Program-made: the position numbers and the translations under genes
Notes under the pieces: generated by a model
Seen by the model: the letters and a program-made list of their open reading frames with translations, nothing else
The model's database searches: none
What the model was told of the DNA's origin: nothing
Part shown: piece after piece, positions 7,715 to 16,095 of the stretch
Layout: each line of letters opens with the position of its first letter
Position numbering within the stretch: position 1 is the stretch's first letter
NCBI GenBank assembly: GCA_016206585.1
Contig: JACQRE010000126.1
Coordinates: 1 to 20,885 of the forward strand
Reading direction: 5' to 3'
From: Candidatus Omnitrophota bacterium
Lineage (GTDB): Bacteria; Omnitrophota; Gorgyraeia; Aquiviventales; Aquiviventaceae
DNA length: 20,885 nucleotides

Positions 7715-8866
7715 ATGCAGGTGCTGATTGGACTGTGCGTCCTGCTGGTGATGGCGGAAGAGCCAGCGGCGTGGGCCGAAGCCCCGACACGCTCACTCGA
7801 CGAGTTGGTGGGGCAGGTGACGGCCCTCTATCGGGAACACCGATTCGCCGAAGCCGTGCCGATCGCTGAAGAGGCGATTGGGGTGGCCGAGCGGACCTAT
7901 GGACCGGAACACCCGGTCGTCGCCATCAGCCTGAACAATCTCGCCGGGCTCTACGCCGCCCAGGGCCAATACGGCCAGGCCGAGCCGCTCTACCAGCAGG
8001 CGCTGGCCATCAAGTGGAAGGTGCTGGGTCCGGCCCATCCGGGCATCGCCCCGACGCTGAACAACTTCGCCGGGCTCTACGCCGCCCAGGGCCGCTACAC
8101 CGATGCGGAGCTCCTGTACATTCATGCCATCAACTTGCTGGCGGCCTCGGTAGGCGCCAAGCATCCCCTGGTGGCCCGCGTCACGAACAATCTCAACCAG
8201 CTGCTGCGCATCGAGATGGAGGCCGCGAGGCCCGAGCCGATTCTGCCCGAACTGGAACAGCCGGAGGGGTCCGAGGCCGCCTCCGCCGAGCCAGCCGCAC
8301 CGGCCGGCGTGGAGAGCGACACGATCGCGCTGCTCAAGTGGAAACTCCGGGCCCTGGAGGAGACGGTTGGTTCCACCCATGTGCACGTGGCGGAGCTCCT
8401 CACCGGCATCGCGGCCCAATACCGGATGCAGGGCCAATACGACCAGGCCGAGCCGTTCTACCAGCGCGCGTTGGCCATCGTGGAGCAGTCGGCGGGGCCT
8501 CAAGGTCCCTCGGTGGCGATGGCCGCCAACAACCTGGCCGCGCTCTACGAACTCCAAGGCCGTGACGCCGACGCCGAGCCGCTCTACCTCCGGGCGCTGG
8601 CTATCAATGAACAGACTTCGCAGGATCACCGGAAGACGTTCGCCGATTTCACCCACCTGACGGACTTCTATGCGGCGCGGCAGCGCTGGGCGGACGCCAA
8701 GCCGCTCTATAAGCGGTGGCGTGATCTGATCGAGGACATGTACGGCCCCAAGGATCCGGAGGTCGCCTCGGTGCTGGAGCGCTACGCGGCCTGCCTGGAG
8801 GCGCTCGGCGAGCAGCGCAAAGCGCAGGATCTGCGGACGCGTGCTGCGCGCATCCGGTCGCGCTGA
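7715..8866 (+). CDS. Exported TPR-repeat protein (kinesin-light-chain-type repeats)
   Basis: This 383-residue protein begins with a signal-peptide-like segment (MQVLIGLCVLLVMAEEPAAW, probable cleavage after AWA). It then has 42-residue TPR_12-type repeats, for example VVAISLNNLAGLYAAQGQYG ... ALAIKWKVLGPAHP, an Ala/Pro/Glu-rich spacer near 180-205, and a second set of repeats in the C-terminal half. ATG 7715 is chosen because it gives the signal peptide and follows the -10 element at the proper distance; an upstream in-frame ATG at 7652 lies in the divergent gene. The role is probably protein-protein scaffolding in the periplasm; no catalytic motif is seen. The next ORF starts ten bases after the stop. 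Confidence 0.85.
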   Translation: MQVLIGLCVLLVMAEEPAAWAEAPTRSLDELVGQVTALYREHRFAEAVPIAEEAIGVAERTYGPEHPVVAISLNNLAGLYAAQGQYGQAEPLYQQALAIKWKVLGPAHPGIAPTLNNFAGLYAAQGRYTDAELLYIHAINLLAASVGAKHPLVARVTNNLNQLLRIEMEAARPEPILPELEQPEGSEAASAEPAAPAGVESDTIALLKWKLRALEETVGSTHVHVAELLTGIAAQYRMQGQYDQAEPFYQRALAIVEQSAGPQGPSVAMAANNLAALYELQGRDADAEPLYLRALAINEQTSQDHRKTFADFTHLTDFYAARQRWADAKPLYKRWRDLIEDMYGPKDPEVASVLERYAACLEALGEQRKAQDLRTRAARIRSR

Positions 8867-8875
8867 CCGCGGGGC

Positions 8876-9049
8876 ATGGCACACGCGAGGCGCCACGTCC
8901 TGCCCGCACTGTTGATCCTCCTCGCCGGGTTCTGGGCCTACCACAACAGCTTCGGCGCCGTCTTCCTCTTCGACGACCACCGCCACATCGTCCACCACGC
9001 GGAAGCGCTGCGCCTGCAGCGGGCACGCGAGCCCACCGGCGCGCGGTAG
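8876..9049 (+). pseudogene. N-terminal remnant of a TMTC-like membrane protein (57 codons)
   Basis: ATG 8876 opens a 57-residue reading frame ending in TAG at 9047-9049, immediately followed by the methyltransferase ATG. It has one hydrophobic helix followed by AYHNSFGAVFLFDDHRHIV. This lines up with AYANSFQNAFVFDDRPAIL near the N-terminus of the 673-residue protein encoded at 10863-12884: A-Y-x-N-S-F, F-x-F-D-D and a following Ile are shared at the same spacing. The fragment stops just after this motif, so it is best read as the truncated start of a second TMTC-like gene. A small functional membrane peptide is the alternative. Confidence 0.6.
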
Positions 9050-9796
9050 ATGGCGACGGGTCGCTGTGAGCGGCTGACCGACCGCGCGTTCATGCCGTCC
9101 TGGGTGCGACGCGAGCACGAGGCGCGCTACGCCTTCTGCGCTCCGTACGTGCCGCGCAAGGTTGTCGTGGACTGCGCGTGCGGCGAGGGGTTCGGCGCGG
9201 TCGCCTTTGCCGGGGCGGGTGCTGCCGTCGTCTACGCCTTCGATCGAGATGCCAGGGCGGTCGCCGTGACTCAAGCGCGCGCCGGGGCGCGGCGCATCCT
9301 CTGCGGCGTCGGCGATGCCGCCCGGCTGCCGCTGCCGGATCGGATCGCAGATGTCTACGTCGCCCTGGAGACCCTCGAGCATCTGGACGATGATCGCGCG
9401 TTCCTGCGCGAAGCCGCCCGCGTCCTCAAGCCTGACGGCCTGTTCATCTGCTCGACGCCCAACCGGGCGGTCACCAATCCCGGCACCGCCCTGCGCGAGC
9501 GCCCCGGCAATCCCTTCCACGTGCGCGAGTACGCGGGCGAGCAGCTCAAGACGCTGCTGGGGGGATTCTTCCGGCGCGTCGAGTGGTATGGGCAGCATGG
9601 GGTGTCGGAGGGCACGGTCCGATTGCTCGCGCGGCTGCGGCCGCTCATCTCCCGGCGCGGGGCTGCGCTGGCGAGCCGGATCCACATGATGCCGCGGTGG
9701 TGGAGCCGACGGCCAGCGACCCATGCGGTACAGCCGATGCGTCCCGGCGCGCAGTACGAGTACGTCATCGCGGTGTGCAGGCAGCCGGTCCGGTGA
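9050..9796 (+). CDS. Class I SAM-dependent methyltransferase
   Basis: A 248-residue Methyltransf_11/25-type enzyme. Motif I is VVDCACGEGFG (39-49). The acidic residue ending strand 2 is in YAFDRDARAV, motif II/III is in DVYVALETLEHLDD, and the post-motif segment AARVLKPDGLFICSTPN is classical. The C-terminal third is basic and Trp-rich. The substrate is not deducible. Placement directly before a glycosyltransferase (three bases apart) suggests methylation of a sugar or lipid-linked glycan intermediate, which is inference from context. The start ATG abuts the stop of the preceding fragment (TAGATG) and has no clear ribosome binding site. Confidence 0.88.
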   Translation: MATGRCERLTDRAFMPSWVRREHEARYAFCAPYVPRKVVVDCACGEGFGAVAFAGAGAAVVYAFDRDARAVAVTQARAGARRILCGVGDAARLPLPDRIADVYVALETLEHLDDDRAFLREAARVLKPDGLFICSTPNRAVTNPGTALRERPGNPFHVREYAGEQLKTLLGGFFRRVEWYGQHGVSEGTVRLLARLRPLISRRGAALASRIHMMPRWWSRRPATHAVQPMRPGAQYEYVIAVCRQPVR

Positions 9797-9799
9797 GCC

Positions 9800-10858
9800 A
9801 TGGCGCTCCCTCCCCGCGTCGCGGTGATCCTCGTCAACCACCAGGACTACACGCGGCCGTACCTCGCGGCCTGCTATGCGAGCCTCATGGCCCAGACCTA
9901 CCCGGCGGATCGGGTCACCCTCTTCATCGTCAACAACGGTCTGCCCGAGGCGGAGACCCGGCTCACGGAGCAACTCGCTCCGACCGCCCGGATGCTGCAG
10001 CTGCCGGAGAACGTGGGGTGGGGCGGCGGGAACAACGCCGCGATCCGGGTGGCACTCGCGGAGCGCTTTGACTACATCATCCTCCTCAATATCGATGTGA
10101 CGGTGGACCGCGCGTGGCTCACACAGCTGGTCGAGGAAGCCGAGCGCCGGCCCGACACGCACATCCTCCAGTCGCTGATCCTGCTGCATGGCACGAACCG
10201 CATCAATTCCCTCGGCAACCGGATCCAGTTCCTGGGATTCGGCTATTGCCAGGGCTACGGGGAACCGGCATCCGGCGCCTCCGCGCCCGAGGTCGTCGAC
10301 TATGCCAGCGGGGCGTCGATGCTGGTCAGGCGGGAGGTCTTCGAGGCGGTTGGGATGTTCCGGGACGACTACTTCATGTACTATGATGACGTGGAGTTCT
10401 GCTGGCGCGCCCGGCTCGCTGGCTACGCCGTGGGCGTCGCGACCTCCTCCGTGTGCCGCCACAAGTATGCCTTTGCCACGACGCTGCAGTGGCTCTACCA
10501 TCTGGACCGCAACCGGTTGACCACGCTCTTGACCCTGGAACGGCCCGGGACGCTCGCACTCATCCTGCCGTGCCTCCTGGTGGCGGAGGGACTCCTGACC
10601 GCCTACTATCTGTGCCGAGGGTGGGGCGGCAGCCGCCTCAAGCTCTTGGGATATTTCCTGCGGGCAGGCACCTGGTCGGCCATCCGGCGCAACCGCCTGG
10701 CCATCCGGCGCATCCGGACGCGGCGCGATGCGGACATCGTCAAGCATTTCGCCGCGCCGATCACGTTCGCGGAGGTCGACGGACCGGTGATCCGGTACGT
10801 GATGAACCCGTTGCTGCGGCTCTACTGGGGTCTCGTCCGATCCCTCATCTTCTGGTAG
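9800..10858 (+). CDS. Family 2 glycosyltransferase (rhamnosyltransferase-like)
   Basis: A 352-residue GT-A fold enzyme of the GT2 type. It opens with RVAVILVNHQDYTRPYL, then LPENVGWGGGNNAAIR, the metal/nucleotide-binding equivalent LLNIDVTVD (residues 95-103), an acceptor-side ASGASMLVRREVFEAVGMF and the catalytic-region YYDDVEFCWRARLAGY (Asp196-Asp197 in place of the more usual Glu-Asp). The C-terminal part has a hydrophobic segment (LALILPCLLVAEGLLTAYYL) that may dock it to the membrane. The overall layout is that of WbbL-like rhamnosyltransferases of cell-surface polysaccharides. The specific sugar cannot be read from sequence. Confidence 0.9.
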   Translation: MALPPRVAVILVNHQDYTRPYLAACYASLMAQTYPADRVTLFIVNNGLPEAETRLTEQLAPTARMLQLPENVGWGGGNNAAIRVALAERFDYIILLNIDVTVDRAWLTQLVEEAERRPDTHILQSLILLHGTNRINSLGNRIQFLGFGYCQGYGEPASGASAPEVVDYASGASMLVRREVFEAVGMFRDDYFMYYDDVEFCWRARLAGYAVGVATSSVCRHKYAFATTLQWLYHLDRNRLTTLLTLERPGTLALILPCLLVAEGLLTAYYLCRGWGGSRLKLLGYFLRAGTWSAIRRNRLAIRRIRTRRDADIVKHFAAPITFAEVDGPVIRYVMNPLLRLYWGLVRSLIFW

Positions 10859-10862
10859 ATCC

Positions 10863-12884
10863 ATGACGGTCAGCCGCAACGCTCCCTGTCCCTGCGGCAG
10901 CGGCACGAAGGCCAAGCGCTGCTGCTTCCGATCGAAGGCTAAGACGGGGCAGCCCCCCGCGGCGGCTCGGTCCTGGGCCGCATGGCTGTGGCCTCTCGGC
11001 CTGGTCGTGGCCGGCCTCATCGCCTACGCGAACAGCTTCCAGAACGCGTTCGTGTTCGACGATCGGCCGGCGATCCTCGAGAGCCAGCGGATCCGCAGCC
11101 TCTGGCCCCCAGGGCGTCTGCTGATCGGCAGCACCCGTCCGTTGGTCGAGCTGACGCTAGCACTCAACTACGCCGTCGGCCGCCTCGATCCCCGGGGCTA
11201 CCATCTCGTCAACCTCCTCATCCATCTCGCCGCCGCGCTGACCCTCTACGGCCTCTGCCGCCGGACGCCGAGCGACACGCTCCGCCCCCGCTACGGGCCG
11301 GCCGCGACACCGCTCGCCTTCAGCGTCGCCCTCCTCTGGCTGCTCCACCCGCTGCAGACGGAGAGCGTGACGTACCTGAGCCAGCGCGCGGAAGCGCTGA
11401 TGGGCTGCTGGGCGCTCCTGACGCTCTACGCGGTGTCCCGGATGAGCGGCTCCCATCCCCGGCGATGGACCGTCGTCGCGGTGACGGCGTGCGCCCTCGG
11501 GATGTTGAGCAAGCCCGTCATGGTGACCATCCCGATCCTGGCACTGCTCTACGATCGGACGTTTCTCACCGGCTCGTTCCAGGAGGCGTGGCGCCGTCGC
11601 CGTGGTCTCTATCTGGGTCTGGCCGCGACCTGGGCGCTGCTGGCGGCGGTGACGGTGATGGTGGTTCCGGGCGACGAGGCCACGGTGGGATTCCGGATCA
11701 AGGACTTCGCGCCGTGGGAGTACGCCGCCACACAGCCGGGCGTGGTCTGGCACTACCTCCGGCTGGCGCTGTGGCCCGACCCGCTCATTCTCGATTACGA
11801 CTGGCCGATCGCCCGGACGTGGTCGGCGGTCGTACCGCAGGCCGCGGGGCTCGTCGTGCTCCTCGCGCTGTCACTGCGGGCGGCGGCCAGGCGCTCGCCG
11901 GTGGGATTTCTCGGCTGCTGGATCGCCGGCACGCTCGCGCCGACGTCCAGCCTCTTCCCGATCGCAGATCTGATCTTCGAGCACCGGATGTATCTGCCGC
12001 TGGCCGGCCTCATCGGCTTCGGCGTGCTCGGGGGCTGGGCGGCGATCCGCGGGATCGCGCGCGCCCCGCACGCCAGGCGCGCGCTGGCCGGGGTGCTCGT
12101 GCTTGTCATGGCCTCGACCTACGCCGCGCTGACCATTCGCCGCAACCGGGACTACCGGAGCGAGCTCAAGATGTGGGGGGACACGGTGAGGAAACAGCCG
12201 GGCAACACCAGGGCGCGGCTGTCGCTCGGCTATGCGTTGGCCCAGCGCCAGCGGTACGACGAGGCGATCGCGCAGTTCAACGAGATCCTGCGGCTCAAGC
12301 CCCAGGACACGGACGCCCTCAATAACCTGGGCCTCACGATGGAAAAGATGGGCAAGTGGGAGGAGGCGGTCCAGTACTTTCGGGAGGGGCTGCGCGTGAC
12401 ACCCAACGATGCGCAGGTGCACCTCAACCTGGGGCTGACCTACATGCACCAGCAGAAAAGCGGGGAGGCCATCGCCAGTTTTTCAGAGGCCATCAAGATC
12501 CAGCCGCGCTTCATGCTCGCCCACTACAACCTCGCGACCGAGTTCCTCAAGCTCGGGCAGCACCAGGACGCGCTGACGCACTACCAGCGGGCGGTTGCAC
12601 TCAACCCATTTTTCGCCGACGCGCGTCACGGCCTCGGGGCGGTCCTCATCCGTCTGGGCCGCTACGAGGAGGCCGCGGTCCAGTGCCAGGAGGCGCTTCG
12701 GCTGGAGCCCGACAACGCCAAGGTCCTCGCCAACCTCGGCGTGGCGCGGTACCACCAGGGCAGGGCGCGGGAGGCCGTGGAGCATCTCTCCCGGGCGCTG
12801 GCGCTCGATCCCGCGTCACGCGAGGCCGCCACGAACCTCGACGTGGTGCTGAGCGGGCATCCGGAGCTGAGGGGGTCGCGCTGA
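10863..12884 (+). CDS. TMTC-like polytopic membrane protein with N-terminal SEC-C motif and C-terminal TPRs
   Basis: A 673-residue three-part protein. Residues 5-21 are a textbook SEC-C zinc-binding motif (RNAPCPCGSGTKAKRCC). Residues about 38-420 contain many hydrophobic helices starting with AYANSFQNAFVFDD and including LLHPLQTESVTYLSQRAE, features of the bacterial relatives of TMTC O-mannosyltransferases. Six consecutive 34-residue TPRs follow (about 447-650), for example DALNNLGLTMEKMGKWEEA. The TPR part is predicted to lie on the side opposite the cytoplasm in the eukaryotic family; the orientation here is not established. It is likely a glycosyltransferase of the GT-C superfamily or a related membrane protein. 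It follows the GT2 gene by four bases, consistent with glycan or glycoprotein assembly. The SEC-C fusion is unusual. Confidence 0.85.
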   Translation: MTVSRNAPCPCGSGTKAKRCCFRSKAKTGQPPAAARSWAAWLWPLGLVVAGLIAYANSFQNAFVFDDRPAILESQRIRSLWPPGRLLIGSTRPLVELTLALNYAVGRLDPRGYHLVNLLIHLAAALTLYGLCRRTPSDTLRPRYGPAATPLAFSVALLWLLHPLQTESVTYLSQRAEALMGCWALLTLYAVSRMSGSHPRRWTVVAVTACALGMLSKPVMVTIPILALLYDRTFLTGSFQEAWRRRRGLYLGLAATWALLAAVTVMVVPGDEATVGFRIKDFAPWEYAATQPGVVWHYLRLALWPDPLILDYDWPIARTWSAVVPQAAGLVVLLALSLRAAARRSPVGFLGCWIAGTLAPTSSLFPIADLIFEHRMYLPLAGLIGFGVLGGWAAIRGIARAPHARRALAGVLVLVMASTYAALTIRRNRDYRSELKMWGDTVRKQPGNTRARLSLGYALAQRQRYDEAIAQFNEILRLKPQDTDALNNLGLTMEKMGKWEEAVQYFREGLRVTPNDAQVHLNLGLTYMHQQKSGEAIASFSEAIKIQPRFMLAHYNLATEFLKLGQHQDALTHYQRAVALNPFFADARHGLGAVLIRLGRYEEAAVQCQEALRLEPDNAKVLANLGVARYHQGRAREAVEHLSRALALDPASREAATNLDVVLSGHPELRGSR

Positions 12885-12920
12885 AGGCGGGGGCGCTCTT
12901 CCAGAGGCTCCAACGCGGCG

Positions 12921-13310
12921 TCACTGAGGCGGCAGCCGGCCTAGCTGCTGCTCGAGGCAGGCAATCACCTCGTCCAGCTCCACCGGTTTCGCCAGGAAGG
13001 GACTTCCGCCGAGCAGGTGCTGGTGGGCCCGGACCTCTTGCTTGTCCGTGATCGCCGTCAGGAACACGATCGGGACATCGTGCAGCGCCGGATCGGCCTT
13101 GAACTGTTCCGCGAGCTGGCCGCCGTCCAGCTCCGGCATGATCACATCCAGCAGGATCAGGTCGGGTTTGAACGTTTTGGCCGTGGCCAGTGCCGCGCCG
13201 GCCTTGTTCTCCGCGCCCACCTCGTAGGTGCCCGTCTCCTCCAAGGAGTACTTGAGGACGCGCGTCAGGCTCTCTTCATCATCCACGATGAGGATGCGCT
13301 TCTTGGCCAT
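12921..13310 (-). CDS. Stand-alone response regulator receiver, partner of the adjacent kinase
   Basis: A 129-residue receiver: Asp10-Asp11 pocket, phospho-acceptor Asp55 in LILLDVIMPELDG, Thr85 (VFLTAITD) and Lys108 (LAKPV). There is no output domain. ATG 13310 is preferred to an upstream in-frame start because GGAGGT lies seven bases before it. The gene overlaps the end of the kinase gene by 32 bases, so the pair is translationally coupled and almost certainly cognate. It is closely similar in sequence to the receiver at 18716-19138. Confidence 0.92.
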   Translation of the reverse strand: MAKKRILIVDDEESLTRVLKYSLEETGTYEVGAENKAGAALATAKTFKPDLILLDVIMPELDGGQLAEQFKADPALHDVPIVFLTAITDKQEVRAHQHLLGGSPFLAKPVELDEVIACLEQQLGRLPPQ

Positions 13311-15129
13311 TCGGCTCACCTCCCTCCGCGCGGAACATGATGTGCGCACGGACTCCGCCCTCAGGCCGGTTCATGAGCTCGATGGCGCCGCCGTGCAGCT
13401 CGACGATGCTCTTCGTGACGGCGAGCCCCAGGCCCGTCCCCTGGCCGGCCGGCTTGGTCGTGAAGAACGGCTCGAAGATCTTGGCCAGCGCTTCCTCCGG
13501 GACGCCGGGGCCGGTGTCCTCCACGTCGACGACGACCGCGCGATCCCGCAGCGCCGTGCGGACGGTCAGCGTGCCGCCCTGCGGCATGGCATGGACCGCG
13601 TTCATCAGCACGTTGACGAACGCCTGCTCGATCTTGTTGCCGTCCAGCTGCAGCCGGGGCACGCGGTGCGCGAACTCCTTCACGACGGTGATGCGGGCCT
13701 TGTCGATCTCGTGCTTCAGGAGCACCAGCGCGCGCTCGATGACTGCGTGCAGGTCCTCCCGCGAGAACTGCAGCGTTTTCGGAGCTGAGAAGTCGAGCAT
13801 CCCCTTGACGATCGCGTCAGCCCGGCGGACCGCATAGCGGATGTCGTCGAAGACGAGGCGGGTCCTGCCGTTGTCGGAGGGCACGTGCCGGGAGAGGTAG
13901 CTGATCCCGGTGAGGATGATGGCTAACGGGTTCTTGACCTCGTGGGCGACGCCGGCGGCCAGCCGTCCCACCGACTCCAGCTTCGCCGCCTGGATCAGCT
14001 GCAGCTGGGCCTCCTGCAGCGCGGCGTGCGCCTGTTGCAGCTCTTCGTGCGCCTGCCGGAGCTCCTCCTCCGCCTGGGTGCGGCTGGTGATGTCCCGGGC
14101 GATGCAAATCGTGGCAATCGGTTCCCCGCGGCTATCCCGCATCAGCGAGGCCGAGACGCTGAGGACCTTGATGCTGCCCTGGGACTCGTTGGCCACCAGG
14201 GTCACTTCCACGTCATGCACGGCCCCGAGCCGGTGCAGCGTGCTCACGATGGCCGGGGTGAGGAAGCTCCGCGTCAGCCCCGCGAAGAGCCGGCCCGTCA
14301 GCTCGGCCTCGGTCTTGCCGAACAGTTGGCAGGCCGCCTGGTTCACGACCCGGACCACCCCGTCCTGATCAAACACGAGCAGCGCCTCGGCCATCGTGCC
14401 GATGATCTGCTGGGCGGCGAACGCCGGCGTGATGTCCACGAGGTGATACCGCCACACCACCAGCGCGGCCAGGATGAGGAATACGAACACCGGTACGTAT
14501 CCGAACGGATACAGGCCGATGCCGTACTTCGGCAGATAGTCGAGGGAGGCCAGGGAGACGATCGAGGAGGCGATCATGAGGAGGCGGATGCGGCGGTGAT
14601 GGATGGTCTCGGGCACGGCGCGCCGGTATTCCACCCAGTAGTGCCGCAAACTGAGGATCATTATCCCGAAGAAGAACGTCAAGTAGGGGATGCTGAGCCA
14701 GCCATATCGGGGGTAGAAGCCCCACCAGTAGTGGTACAGGCCGGCGATCAAGGCGTCGGTCGTGCAGATGGCGACGGCAAAGAGCATCGCCAGCCCCCAG
14801 GCGATCCACACCATGCGGCGATGGCGGGCGGCGATGCGCAGGACCGAGACCGTAAACTGGTAGAACGCCGCCGGGATGCACGGAATGCCCAGGTACGCCA
14901 GTTTCGCCCACCACAGCGCGAGGCGTGCATCCGTCGCCCGGTACATCTCGGCAAACGTGAAGAGCCACCCCGCAATGGTGAGCGTCAGGAGGAGGAAGGA
15001 GAGGCTGACGGGGGACCACCGCTCCCGGATGAGAACCAGGCACCCCAGCAGGAGGCAGGCCACCGCCGCCAGCCAGACCGGCACGGCGTACGCGTTCACC
15101 GCGTAGGGCGTCGTCTCAACGGCGAACAT
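13279..15129 (-). CDS. Sensor histidine kinase with 7TM N-terminal region and PAS domain
   Basis: A 616-residue membrane kinase. The first 225 residues carry about seven hydrophobic helices of the histidine-kinase N-terminal 7TM type. A PAS domain follows (about 235-350; GTMAEALLVFDQDGVVRVVN), then a short coiled coil, the dimerisation/phosphoacceptor helix GRLAAGVAHEVKNPLAI with His396, and an HATPase_c domain with the N box (QAFVNVLMNAVHAM), VEDTGPGVPEE, FEPFFTTK and GTGLGLAVTKSIVE. It belongs to the NtrB-like HisKA group. ATG 15129 has GGAGG at good spacing and an extended -10 element about 24 bases upstream. The stop overlaps the receiver gene. The ligand is unknown. Confidence 0.92.
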   Translation of the reverse strand: MFAVETTPYAVNAYAVPVWLAAVACLLLGCLVLIRERWSPVSLSFLLLTLTIAGWLFTFAEMYRATDARLALWWAKLAYLGIPCIPAAFYQFTVSVLRIAARHRRMVWIAWGLAMLFAVAICTTDALIAGLYHYWWGFYPRYGWLSIPYLTFFFGIMILSLRHYWVEYRRAVPETIHHRRIRLLMIASSIVSLASLDYLPKYGIGLYPFGYVPVFVFLILAALVVWRYHLVDITPAFAAQQIIGTMAEALLVFDQDGVVRVVNQAACQLFGKTEAELTGRLFAGLTRSFLTPAIVSTLHRLGAVHDVEVTLVANESQGSIKVLSVSASLMRDSRGEPIATICIARDITSRTQAEEELRQAHEELQQAHAALQEAQLQLIQAAKLESVGRLAAGVAHEVKNPLAIILTGISYLSRHVPSDNGRTRLVFDDIRYAVRRADAIVKGMLDFSAPKTLQFSREDLHAVIERALVLLKHEIDKARITVVKEFAHRVPRLQLDGNKIEQAFVNVLMNAVHAMPQGGTLTVRTALRDRAVVVDVEDTGPGVPEEALAKIFEPFFTTKPAGQGTGLGLAVTKSIVELHGGAIELMNRPEGGVRAHIMFRAEGGEPNGQEAHPHRG

Positions 15130-15152
15130 CCAGGCTCCTCCGTATCACCTGG

Positions 15153-15161
15153 AGTATATCA
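15153..15161 (-). promoter_or_regulatory. Extended -10 promoter of the kinase/receiver pair
   Basis: The minus strand reads TGATATACT (TG-N-TATACT, five of six matches to TATAAT). It lies 23 bases before the ATG at 15129 and is followed by a leader with a GGAGG ribosome binding site. This transcript is not leaderless, unlike those from 85-93, 7668-7676 and 7700-7708. Confidence 0.5.
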
Positions 15162-15186
15162 CACGGATGTTGCAGGGGCGGATGGC

Positions 15187-16095
15187 TCAGGCCTCTGCCG
15201 CCATGCCCTCCGGGACCGGCTCCGGTGCCAGCAGAGAGGTGATGAGCTTCTGGGTGGCGGGGGAGCGTTCGTGGTGGCGGACGGTGAGAATGCCGATGGG
15301 GTGCTGGAGCGGCCCCTCCACGACGTCGAGCGGTTTCAGGGTGCCGGCCTGGATCTCGGTGGTGATCGTCTTCAACGGGACGATCGCCAGGCCCGACCGG
15401 ACCTCCACCGCGCGCTTGATGAGCTCGATGTTGTCGAACTCATGCAGGATGCCGACGTCCACCTGGGCGCGCTCGAAGATCCGGTCCACGGCCCGCCGCA
15501 TCAAGGAGCCGCGCTGCATGGCGATGAACGGCTGGCCGTTGAGCCGTTTGAGCGAAATCCGCTTCAACTTCGCCCAGGGGTGCGTCGGCGGCACGATGAC
15601 GACGAGCCGGTCCCGGACGAACTGCTGGATGATCAGCTGCGGGTGGGGTTCGGGGAACGCCACCAACCCCACATCCGCGTGCCTCGTGAGCACCGCATCG
15701 TACACTTCCGGAACCTCGAGGTAGGTCACCCGCAGGTCCACGCGAGGGTACTGACGGAAGAAATCGGTCAAGTAGGGCGGCAGCACGTAGAGGCCGACGG
15801 TCAGGCTCGCCGCGATCCGCAGGGCGCCGGACACCTCTTTGGCCGGTTTGGCCAGCGCCCGCTCCAGTTGCTGGTACCGCCAGAGGATCTCCTGGGCCGC
15901 ATCATAGACGAGCCGGCCGTGGGCGGTGACGGCCAGGTGCCGCCGGTCCCGCTCAATGAGCCGGTGGCCCAGCTTGGCTTCCAGCGCTTTCAGGTGCTGG
16001 CTGACGGCCGACTGGGTCATGTAGTGCCGGCGGCCCGTCGTCGTGAAGCTCCGGGTTTCCACCAGATCGCAGAAGAGGCGCAGGGAGCGAATCAT
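15187..16095 (-). CDS. LysR-family transcriptional regulator
   Basis: A 302-residue LTTR. The winged HTH is in the first 60 residues (RSLRLFCDLVETRSFTTTGR, MTQSAVSQHLKALEAKLGH), followed by the linker helix and a substrate-binding domain (LRIAASLTVGLYVLPPYL through GLAIVPLKTITTEI). It does not carry a signature that identifies its effector. It is transcribed divergently from the MASE1 kinase gene, and the short AT-rich interval holds two inverted repeats that are plausible binding sites. A perfect palindrome touches the start codon, so autorepression is likely. The downstream kinase/receiver pair has its own promoter. Confidence 0.92.
   Translation of the reverse strand: MIRSLRLFCDLVETRSFTTTGRRHYMTQSAVSQHLKALEAKLGHRLIERDRRHLAVTAHGRLVYDAAQEILWRYQQLERALAKPAKEVSGALRIAASLTVGLYVLPPYLTDFFRQYPRVDLRVTYLEVPEVYDAVLTRHADVGLVAFPEPHPQLIIQQFVRDRLVVIVPPTHPWAKLKRISLKRLNGQPFIAMQRGSLMRRAVDRIFERAQVDVGILHEFDNIELIKRAVEVRSGLAIVPLKTITTEIQAGTLKPLDVVEGPLQHPIGILTVRHHERSPATQKLITSLLAPEPVPEGMAAEA

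Noticed and set aside
7793..11020. A 1075-codon open frame on the minus strand
   Set aside because: It is antisense to the TPR, methyltransferase and glycosyltransferase genes, shows no domain, and is rich in Arg, Pro, Gly and His as expected from GC-rich antisense sequence. The sense genes have clear motifs.
12885..12920. Possible bidirectional terminator between the convergent TMTC-like and receiver genes
   Set aside because: The 36-base gap contains no stable hairpin followed by a T run on either strand.
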